64,000 bases of DNA, taken from NCBI RefSeq assembly GCF_025499465.1, contig NZ_JAIMCA010000006.1, positions 248,001 to 312,000 of the forward strand, in the 5' to 3' direction. Under the pieces are notes generated by a model. That model was not told where the DNA came from and made no database searches. It saw only the letters and a program-made list of their open reading frames with translations. The stretch comes from Allobosea sp. BH3 (lineage in GTDB: Bacteria; Pseudomonadota; Alphaproteobacteria; Rhizobiales; Beijerinckiaceae). Below are positions 1 through 7,122 of the stretch, in pieces. Position 1 is the stretch's first letter. Each line of letters begins with the position of its first letter. Both the position numbers and the translations under genes were made by a program.

Positions 1-339
1 AAGCCCTTCCTCGACGCCAGCCTCATGAAGCCGAACGCCTTCGCCGCCGCGGTCGATATCGGTCGAAGCTGGATTCCGGAAAACCTGCCGGCATTCGACG
101 TGCTGGCGACCGACAGCCTCGAGCAGTCGAAGGCGCCCTACGACATCGACGGCAACCCGGTGACGACGGTCCGTTTCGGCCACGACCTGATCGAGCTTGC
201 AGCAGCAGCCCATCCGACGGCGCCGGGAGCCCGCTCCTTCTTCTGCTTCCGTGGTTTCGCGCTCGCCGATCTGGCGCTGGCGCATCTCGTCGTCGCCCGC
301 GCGCGCGAACACGGCATCGGCATCGAGCTGCCGCGGTGA
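1..339 (+). CDS. Ornithine cyclodeaminase/mu-crystallin family protein, C-terminal part
   Basis: The reading frame is open from base 1, so the gene starts before the window; 112 residues and the stop codon are visible. The segment ending in a helix of the type LADLALAHLVVARA resembles the C terminus of ornithine cyclodeaminase/mu-crystallin family proteins, NAD(P)-dependent enzymes acting on amino or imino acids. The Rossmann-fold glycine motif and catalytic residues lie outside the window, so substrate cannot be judged. The next gene starts 10 nt downstream, which suggests co-transcription with the hydroxy-acid dehydrogenase. Family assignment is moderately sure; exact reaction is unknown. 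Confidence 0.65.
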   Translation, partial: KPFLDASLMKPNAFAAAVDIGRSWIPENLPAFDVLATDSLEQSKAPYDIDGNPVTTVRFGHDLIELAAAAHPTAPGARSFFCFRGFALADLALAHLVVARAREHGIGIELPR

Positions 340-349
340 TGCTGACCCG

Positions 350-1501
350 ATGACCACGTTCGCCCATATCCTCAACGTCGCCGACGCGCGCCGCGCCGCT
401 TCGCGGCGGCTGCCGCGCGGCCTGTTCGAATATGTCGACCGGGGCAGCGAGGATGAGATCTCCATTGCTACCAACCGCGCCCAGCTCGACGCGATCCGGC
501 TTTCACCCGCCGTGCTGGTCGACGTCTCGCAACGGTCGACCGAAGCCGAGATCCTCGGCCAACGCCAGCCCCTGCCCCTCGTGATCGCGCCGACCGCTGT
601 CGCAGGCCTCGTGTGGCATGACGGGGAGATCGCCATCGCCAAGGCCGCTGCGGCGGCGGGCATACCCTTCTGCGTCTCGACACAATCGATCACGCCCATC
701 GAGCGCATCGCGGCGGAGTCCGGCGCGCGGCTCTGGTTCCAGCTCTATGTCTGGAAGAACCGGCAGCGCATGCTTGCCCTGCTCGACCGGGCATGGGCCG
801 CCGGGGCCGAAACGCTCGTCCTGACCGTCGACACCGCCGTCGGTCCCAATCGCGAGTACAACCTCCGCAACGGCTTCGGCATCCCGCTGAAAGCCTCGTG
901 GGGCGCGGGCCTCGACGTTGCGCTCCACCCACGCTGGACGGCTTCCGTCATGCTGCGGGCGCTGGCGAATGGCGGCGTGCCGACCTATGCGCATTACCCC
1001 GAGGAATTCCGCACGAAGCTTGGCCGGACGTCGCTTTCGGACGAACTCAGCCTGGCGACCGATGTGACCTGGGACGATGTGAAGCTGCTCCGCCGGCACT
1101 GGCGCGGCAAGCTCGTGCTCAAAGGTATTCTGCGGGTCGAGGACGCGCAGGCTGCGGCGGACCACGGCGTCGACGCGATCGTCGTCTCGAACCACGGGGC
1201 TCGCAATCTCGACTGCGCTCCCGGACCGACCCAAATCCTGCCGGCGATTGCGGATGCCGTCACAGGGCGCCTCGAGATTCTGGCCGATAGCGGCGTTCGC
1301 CGCGGCGCCGATATCGCCCGCTTCCTGGCGCTCGGTGCGCAGGGCGTGCTGGTGGGCCGCGCGCCTCTCTATGGGGTCGCCACCGGCGGGGCCGCGGGCG
1401 CCAGCCGCGTCCTCGACATCCTCGCCAACGAACTTCGGATCACCATGGGCATGTTGGGCGCGCCGACCCTCGGTGATCTGCGGGTTGCCGCCGGTCAGTA
1501 A
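350..1501 (+). CDS. FMN-dependent alpha-hydroxy-acid dehydrogenase (L-lactate dehydrogenase-like)
   Basis: A 383-residue flavoprotein of the lactate dehydrogenase/glycolate oxidase/mandelate dehydrogenase family, which oxidises L-2-hydroxy acids to 2-oxo acids. Visible family motifs include the Tyr-containing EYVDRGSEDE near the N terminus, WFQLYV, TVDT, the FMN-contacting lysine in LVLKGIL, the catalytic histidine in SNHGARNLD, the substrate-binding arginine in DSGVRRG, and GRAPLYG. The frame is open further upstream, but the ATG at 350 gives the normal family N terminus (FAHILNVADARR) and avoids overlapping the previous gene. The family usually has SNHGGRQLD, so Asn replaces Gln here. Adjacent to an ornithine-cyclodeaminase-like gene, it may work in amino-acid or hydroxy-acid breakdown; the substrate is not predictable. 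Confidence 0.9.
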   Translation: MTTFAHILNVADARRAASRRLPRGLFEYVDRGSEDEISIATNRAQLDAIRLSPAVLVDVSQRSTEAEILGQRQPLPLVIAPTAVAGLVWHDGEIAIAKAAAAAGIPFCVSTQSITPIERIAAESGARLWFQLYVWKNRQRMLALLDRAWAAGAETLVLTVDTAVGPNREYNLRNGFGIPLKASWGAGLDVALHPRWTASVMLRALANGGVPTYAHYPEEFRTKLGRTSLSDELSLATDVTWDDVKLLRRHWRGKLVLKGILRVEDAQAAADHGVDAIVVSNHGARNLDCAPGPTQILPAIADAVTGRLEILADSGVRRGADIARFLALGAQGVLVGRAPLYGVATGGAAGASRVLDILANELRITMGMLGAPTLGDLRVAAGQ

Positions 1502-1609
1502 GGCTGCTGGCTGCTGTGCCGATCGTTACGCGCGATACATGTTGCATCACGCTCAGGACGTTCCAAGACAGGCAGCGGTAACCCCATCAAGGGCTCCTTG
1601 CGCAAGGTC

Positions 1610-1831
1610 CTATCTTCCCAGGCCCAGGTCATTGCCGAAAAAGTCCGTCTGCTGAGGCGGCCTTCCAACGCCGGGCTGCATGTAGCGCGGACCATCGGGT
1701 GTCGATCCTCCGCCCGATGTGCAACCGGGAAACAGCAGAGCAGACAGCAGCGCAGCGGTGCAGCCCCACCTCAACGGGTGGGCTGAGATGAATCCGGTCT
1801 TGGTCGTCGAATGCGATGCGGATTTATTCAA
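1610..1831 (-). CDS. Small putative lipoprotein
   Basis: A 73-residue ORF with a TTG start preceded by GGAGGG. It has a hydrophobic stretch (AALLSALLFPGC) ending in a possible lipobox cysteine near residue 37, followed by a short Gly/Pro-rich tail. Pro at -2 and Phe at -3 are not ideal for a lipobox. It lies 58 nt downstream of the antiporter gene on the same strand and could be the last gene of that operon. A 12-bp perfect palindrome (1596-1607) just after the stop could form a small hairpin. There is no recognisable function; it could be a chance ORF. Confidence 0.42.
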   Translation of the reverse strand: MNKSASHSTTKTGFISAHPLRWGCTAALLSALLFPGCTSGGGSTPDGPRYMQPGVGRPPQQTDFFGNDLGLGR

Positions 1832-1889
1832 ACTGCCCTCCGTTTCACGAGAGACCTGCGCAGGCGCTCATAGCCCGTTGGATGTCGTC

Positions 1890-3575
1890 TTAGAGGGCCA
1901 TCAGTGCGACCAGAATCGGCCCCCAAGCCGTCAGAAGAATATTGCCGATCGCATAGGGCACCGTATAGCCCAAAGCGGGAATGCTGCTCTGGGCCTCGTC
2001 CTGGATCGCCCTGAGGGCTGCCGTGATGGTGCCAGCGCCGGCGCAGGCGCCGAGCACGATCAGGGGATCCATCTTCAGAACGTATCGCCCGAAGAGGATG
2101 CCCAGCGTGTGCGGCAGCAGCGCTGCGACGAGGCCGACCACGATCAGGCTGAGCCCAGTCGCCTTCAACCCGGCAACGAAGCTCGGTCCCGCGCCCAGGC
2201 CGACGATGCCGATGAACATGCACAGGCCGAGGGTATCGAAGATCCAGATCGCCGGCTCGGGGATGCGGCCGAAGAAGGGATAGATCGACCTCAGCCAGCC
2301 GAAGACAAGGCCCATGATCAGCGCGCCGCCGCTGGCAGTCAGCGTCAGCGGCACACCGCCGACCACGACGCTCAGAAGGCCGACCAGTCCGCCGAGGAAG
2401 ATGCCGAGGCCGACGAAGACCATGTCCGTCGCCGATGTCCGCCTGTCCGGATAGCCCAGCGCCACAGCGGCCCGCTCGACGGCAGGCATAGGTCCGACGA
2501 GGGACAGGGCGTCGCCACGGTTGACCAGGCTTTCGGCCGTGATCGGCATGGGTATGCCCGCGCGCGTGAGCCTCGACAGGAAAACTCCGCGGGCGAACTC
2601 CTGCTTGGCCAGATGCGCCAGCGAGCGTCCGTCGAGCTCGCGACTGGTCAGGACCACGTCGAGCGTCTCGATCGGAATGTCGAGCAGCCCTGGATCGTTG
2701 ACTTCCGGACCGATGACCTCGCCGCGATCGGCATGGATTTCCTGCCGGGCCATGACGGCGATGATATCGCCCTCACGGATCACGAGATCGGGTGCTGGCT
2801 CGATCAGCGAGCCCCCGCTGCGGACGCGCAGGACGTAGACGCGTGCCGCCTTGGGCATCGTCTCGATCTCGCCGATCGTCCGGTCGAAGAGCCGGGTATT
2901 GGTGACGCGATAAGCCCGGACGTCGAAAAGCCGCGCGGCCGAAACCACGCCTTCGACCTCTGCGACCGTCCCCACCGATTTGGAGCGCGCCTCAGCGGCC
3001 ACCTCCTTCAGGTCTATGCCCATGAGCTTCGGCCCGATCTTCGGCAGAAACCAGACGAGGGATGCGGTGCCGACAAGGTAGGTCACGGCGTAGGCGACGG
3101 GGATGTTGTTGATCAAGGCGGTGCGCTCGGCCTGAGGCAGGTCGAGGCGCTGAATGGCCTCACCCGCCGTGCCGATCACCGTCGACTCCGAGAAAGCGCC
3201 GGCGAGCAGGCCGGCGGCCGTGCCGATATCGTAGTTCAGCAGCTTCGCGAAGCCGAGCGCGGTGAGCAGGCAGGCCACGCAAAGGACGACGGTCAATGCC
3301 ATCTGCGGGAATGCGTCCCGCTTCAGGGCGCGGAAGAATTGGGGGCCCACCTTGTAGCCGGTGGTGAAGAGGAACAGGTCGAAGAAGATAGTCTTCACCA
3401 GCGGCGAGACCTTGATGTCGAGCTGCCCGATCAACACTCCCGCCAGCAGACAACCGACGACGATGCCGAGGCTGAAGCTGCCGAGCTTCACCCGGCCGAT
3501 CAGAAAGCCAACGGCAATGGTGAGGAAGATCGCGAGTTCCGGGTTCTGACGCAGCGCGTTTGCGACGTAGCTCAT
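1890..3575 (-). CDS. aspT: AspT-type aspartate:alanine exchanger family membrane protein
   Basis: A 561-residue membrane protein of the aspartate:alanine antiporter (AspT/YidE-YbjL) family. It has two homologous hydrophobic halves, each with several membrane helices, flanking a soluble central region (about residues 205-370) holding two TrkA-C-like (RCK_C) segments, as in characterised AspT (about 540 residues). The end GYTVPYAIGN is typical of the family's second half. AspT swaps external aspartate for internal alanine, and with aspartate decarboxylation this consumes a cytoplasmic proton and makes proton-motive force. It lies 99 nt downstream of the aspartate decarboxylase and is a paralogue of the exchanger at 5392-7083. 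Which paralogue carries Asp/Ala cannot be decided from sequence alone. Confidence 0.88.
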   Translation of the reverse strand: MSYVANALRQNPELAIFLTIAVGFLIGRVKLGSFSLGIVVGCLLAGVLIGQLDIKVSPLVKTIFFDLFLFTTGYKVGPQFFRALKRDAFPQMALTVVLCVACLLTALGFAKLLNYDIGTAAGLLAGAFSESTVIGTAGEAIQRLDLPQAERTALINNIPVAYAVTYLVGTASLVWFLPKIGPKLMGIDLKEVAAEARSKSVGTVAEVEGVVSAARLFDVRAYRVTNTRLFDRTIGEIETMPKAARVYVLRVRSGGSLIEPAPDLVIREGDIIAVMARQEIHADRGEVIGPEVNDPGLLDIPIETLDVVLTSRELDGRSLAHLAKQEFARGVFLSRLTRAGIPMPITAESLVNRGDALSLVGPMPAVERAAVALGYPDRRTSATDMVFVGLGIFLGGLVGLLSVVVGGVPLTLTASGGALIMGLVFGWLRSIYPFFGRIPEPAIWIFDTLGLCMFIGIVGLGAGPSFVAGLKATGLSLIVVGLVAALLPHTLGILFGRYVLKMDPLIVLGACAGAGTITAALRAIQDEAQSSIPALGYTVPYAIGNILLTAWGPILVALMAL

Positions 3576-3674
3576 GGCTCGCCCCGACGAGGCAGGAAAT
3601 CCACGGATCGGGCCAATCCCCGATCCGCCAGATGTTTCAGGCCGCTCCGCCGCGGATCCATCTCGCCAGGCCGC

Positions 3675-5342
3675 TTACTCTCCGGCCGCCGGCGCCGGCT
3701 GGGATGCGCGGCCGGCCGCTGGCTTTGCCGCCTGCGACAGCGCGAGCTTGTAGGCCTCGAAGGCCTGACGATATCCGCGCGCCACGGCACGGGTCGCGCG
3801 GCCGATCTGGCTGTAGACCTCATCGTCGAGGTTGGCGAAGGAGACGCGCACCGACCAGTCAGGCGCATGGAAGCCGCCGCCGTTGAGCAGCACGATGCCG
3901 TGGTCTTCCGCCAGCCGGAACACGATGTCGAGCGGGTGGACGTGCTCCTTCATATAGGCGACGACCTCGGGGCCGACGTATTTGTTGGCCCAGAACTCGA
4001 AATCGACCAGGCCGTAGTAGCGGTCGTGAAGGACATTCTCCGGCACCTCGATGCCGAGCCCTTCGATCATCTTCTGCGCCCGGTTATTGACGATCTCCAT
4101 GCAGGTCTTCTGGTAGAGCTTGGCTTCATCCAACATCTCGGAAAGCGAGAAGAGCGTCATCATCACCTGCTGGGGCAGCGACAGGCCGGCAGTGTGGTTG
4201 AGCGCAATGTCGCGGCTATCGGCGACGATGCGGTCGATCAGCTTCATCTCACGCGGCTTCAGCGTCAGCGGGCCGTAGCGCTTATCGAGCGCCGCCATGA
4301 CCTTGTCGGGATGGTTGGCGATCGCCTTGTCGAAGATGTTCTCGCGATGGATCGCGATGACGCCGAGGCGCCAGCCGGTGCAGCCGAAATATTTCGAGTA
4401 GGAATAGACGCCGATCGTGTTCTTCGGCAGCGCCCCGAGCAGGCCGCGGAAGCCCTTCACGAAAGTCCCATAGACGTCGTCGGTCAGCAGCAGGAGATCG
4501 GGACGCTTGGTCTGGACCAGCGTGACGATCTTGCCGATCGTTTCCTCGCTCAGGGCCACCGCGTAGGGGTTGCCGGGATTGACCACGAAGAAGGCCTTGA
4601 CCTTCGGGTCCTCGAGCTTCTTCAGCTCGGCGTCGGTGAACTGGAAGCGGTTCTCCTGCGGAGCGGCAACCGTGACGACGTTGAGGCCGTAGTCCTCGAG
4701 ATGAGGCATTTCGAGATAAGGCGTGAAGATCGGCGTCGCCAGCGCGATCGTGTCGCCTGGGTTGAGCAGACGGTTGGCCTTGAGCGACTTGAAGATGTAG
4801 CACATCGCCGCCGTGCCGCCTTCGACCGCATAGAGGTCGAACTGCCCCGAGGGACGCGGCTCGCCGCACATCGCCCACATCAGATATTCATGCACGATGC
4901 GCTCATTGTGGACCAGCATGCGGTCCGGCACCGGGTAATTGTCGCCGATGATCGAGTCGACCAGCTCGTGGACGAAGGCATCGGGCTTGAAGTCGAACTT
5001 CTTGACGGCGAAGGCGAGCATGTCGCTGAGGAAGGTCGCGCCGGGCGAATCCTTGTGCGTCGACAGCCAATCCTCCAGGCGCCCAGCGATGCCGTCGGCC
5101 TTGGGCATGCCGCCGATGCCGGCGGGCTTGCTCATGACGCGGCGGCTCTCGGTGATCGCGAACTGGCCGAGCAGGAAGAAGCCTTCTCGTGGCGTGGTCG
5201 ACACCCAGTTCGGATTGCCGCGTCCGGCATTGAGCAGCGCGATCGAGGAGGTCTGCGCCGTCAGCTTGGCGAGGCGGATGAGCTCGTCCTTGATCTCGAA
5301 GGGGCTGAGTTTCTCGAAGCTCCGCAGAGTGACAGGATCCAT
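3675..5342 (-). CDS. asdA: Aspartate 4-decarboxylase (bifunctional aspartate aminotransferase/decarboxylase)
   Basis: A 555-residue PLP enzyme matching L-aspartate beta-decarboxylase (aspartate to alanine plus CO2) in length and motifs: LNAGRGNPNW (about 37-46), NPGNPYA (about 255-261), the aspartate of LLTDDVYG, and the PLP lysine K317 in GVYSYSKYFGCTGWRLG with the phosphate-binding arginine after it. Ordinary aspartate aminotransferases are about 400 residues, so the length supports the decarboxylase subfamily. Its position between two AspT-type exchangers matches the known aspartate decarboxylation/exchange pathway. The C-terminal 20 residues are Ala/Pro-rich and likely disordered. The start at 5342 has an AGGGG ribosome site. 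Confidence 0.93.
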   Translation of the reverse strand: MDPVTLRSFEKLSPFEIKDELIRLAKLTAQTSSIALLNAGRGNPNWVSTTPREGFFLLGQFAITESRRVMSKPAGIGGMPKADGIAGRLEDWLSTHKDSPGATFLSDMLAFAVKKFDFKPDAFVHELVDSIIGDNYPVPDRMLVHNERIVHEYLMWAMCGEPRPSGQFDLYAVEGGTAAMCYIFKSLKANRLLNPGDTIALATPIFTPYLEMPHLEDYGLNVVTVAAPQENRFQFTDAELKKLEDPKVKAFFVVNPGNPYAVALSEETIGKIVTLVQTKRPDLLLLTDDVYGTFVKGFRGLLGALPKNTIGVYSYSKYFGCTGWRLGVIAIHRENIFDKAIANHPDKVMAALDKRYGPLTLKPREMKLIDRIVADSRDIALNHTAGLSLPQQVMMTLFSLSEMLDEAKLYQKTCMEIVNNRAQKMIEGLGIEVPENVLHDRYYGLVDFEFWANKYVGPEVVAYMKEHVHPLDIVFRLAEDHGIVLLNGGGFHAPDWSVRVSFANLDDEVYSQIGRATRAVARGYRQAFEAYKLALSQAAKPAAGRASQPAPAAGE

Positions 5343-5391
5343 GGAAAACCCCTGATATGAGCTGGAAATCGAACGGTTTCGTCTCGCTTGG

Positions 5392-7083
5392 TCAGGTCAG
5401 CAGGATGATGATCACCATGCCCCAGATGGTCAGAAGCGTGTTTCCGACAGCGTAGGTGACCGTGTAGCCCAGCGCCGGCACCTGGCTGCCCGCCGTCTCG
5501 CAGATCATGCCGAGTGCGGCCGTCGTGGTGCGGGCTCCGGCGCAGGCGCCAAGCAGAATCGCCGGATCGAACCGGAACACGTATTTCCCGGCGAACATCG
5601 CCAGGATCAGCGGGATGGTGGTCGCCACCGCGCCCCAGAGGAAGAGACCGACACCCTGCGTCTGCAGGCCCTTGACGAAGCCGGGGCCGGCCGAGATGCC
5701 GACGACGGCGATGAACATGTTGAGGCCGACCGAATTCATGAACCAGACGGTCGAACTCGGGATGCGGCCGAAGGTCGGATGAACCGAGCGCAGCCAGCCG
5801 AAAACGAGGCCGGATATCAGCGCGCCGCCTGCCGTCGACAGCGTCAGCGGAACGCCGCCCACCTTGAACACGAGCGCGCCGATCAGCGCGCCGAGCGTGA
5901 TCGCACCGCCGATGAACGCGACGTCGGCGACGTCGCTCACCTGATCGCGATGACCAAGCACCTTCGCGACCGCGGCCACGTCCTTGGTACGGCCAACGAC
6001 CGTCAGGATATCGCCGCGATGGATCGTGGTGTCGGGCAGGATCGGGATGCTGACGGCAGTCGCACCGCGAACGATCTTGCGGAGGAAGACTCCGCGGGCC
6101 GTCGGCATATGGGAGAGTTCGGCCAGCGTCTTGCCGTCCACCGCCTTGCTCGTGACGTAGATGTCGACGCCTTCGGCCTTCAGGTCGAGCAGTTCGGGGT
6201 CCTCGACCTCGTCGGCATTCTGGCCGATCAGGTTGACCAGCGTCTCGCGCGGACCGGCGAGGGCGACGATGTCCCCTTCCCGCAGGATCGTGTCCGCGGT
6301 CGCATCCTCGATCACCCCATCGCGGCGTATTCGCTCGACGAAGACGCGCGCATCGGTCACCAGCGCTTCGGCATCGCCGGCGCGCATGCCGGCGACTTTG
6401 GCGCCCTCGCGCAGCCGATAGGCACGCAACTCGAAACGCCGCCAGACGGAGCCGGGCCCACCAATCTCCTTGCCGCCTCCGAGCCGCGCCTCGTAGTCCT
6501 TACAGGCCTGGGCGAGATCAATACCGAGCAGCTTGGGCCCGAGCAGGGCGAGTACGACCGCAGAGCCGACGGTCCCGAAGATGTAGGTCACCGCATAGGC
6601 GACCGGCATCGCATCGAGATATTCCTTGGTCTGCTCGGCCGAAAGACCGAGGCGGTTGATCGCGTCCGTCGCGAGACCCATCGAGGCCGAAATCGTCTGC
6701 GATCCGGCATAGAGACCGGCGGCATAGCCCGGATGGTATCCGGCAAATTTGGCTATGATGACGGGAATGGCGAGGCAGAACGCGGTGACGACCACAGCGA
6801 ACACCGCTTGCGGCGCGCCGTCCTTGGCGATGCCGCGCACGAATTGCGGCCCGACGCCATAGCCGACTGCGAAGAGGAAGAGCAGGAAGAAGGTCGATTT
6901 GACGTTCGAGGAGATCGTGATGCCGAGCTGTCCGATGACGACAGCGGCGATCAGGGTCGAGGTGACGGCGCCGAGGCTGAAGCCCTTATAGGAGAAGCCG
7001 CCGACATAGTATCCGACCGCCAACGACAGGAAGAGCGCAATCTCGGGATAGCTTCTCAGGGTCGAAACGAACCAGTCGAACAT
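5392..7083 (-). CDS. AspT-type amino-acid exchanger, second paralogue
   Basis: A 563-residue paralogue of the protein at 1890-3575 with the same design: an N-terminal membrane half, a central region with two TrkA-C-like segments (about 210-375), and a C-terminal membrane half ending GYTVTYAVGNTLL. The ribosome site AAGGGG precedes the ATG. It lies 40 nt after the Orn/Lys/Arg-type decarboxylase and 49 nt before asdA, so all four are probably one transcript. A plausible reading is that one exchanger serves aspartate/alanine and the other serves the substrate and product of the large decarboxylase; that division is inference. Confidence 0.86.
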   Translation of the reverse strand: MFDWFVSTLRSYPEIALFLSLAVGYYVGGFSYKGFSLGAVTSTLIAAVVIGQLGITISSNVKSTFFLLFLFAVGYGVGPQFVRGIAKDGAPQAVFAVVVTAFCLAIPVIIAKFAGYHPGYAAGLYAGSQTISASMGLATDAINRLGLSAEQTKEYLDAMPVAYAVTYIFGTVGSAVVLALLGPKLLGIDLAQACKDYEARLGGGKEIGGPGSVWRRFELRAYRLREGAKVAGMRAGDAEALVTDARVFVERIRRDGVIEDATADTILREGDIVALAGPRETLVNLIGQNADEVEDPELLDLKAEGVDIYVTSKAVDGKTLAELSHMPTARGVFLRKIVRGATAVSIPILPDTTIHRGDILTVVGRTKDVAAVAKVLGHRDQVSDVADVAFIGGAITLGALIGALVFKVGGVPLTLSTAGGALISGLVFGWLRSVHPTFGRIPSSTVWFMNSVGLNMFIAVVGISAGPGFVKGLQTQGVGLFLWGAVATTIPLILAMFAGKYVFRFDPAILLGACAGARTTTAALGMICETAGSQVPALGYTVTYAVGNTLLTIWGMVIIILLT

Positions 7084-7122
7084 TCCAATCCCCTTTTTCT
7101 TACGATCGTCTGAGGCTTCCGG

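Noticed and set aside
1719..5360. A 1213-codon open frame on the plus strand
   Set aside because: It lies opposite the AspT and aspartate decarboxylase genes, is rich in Asp, Arg, Gln and His with no fold pattern, and is a typical antisense open frame of GC-rich genes.
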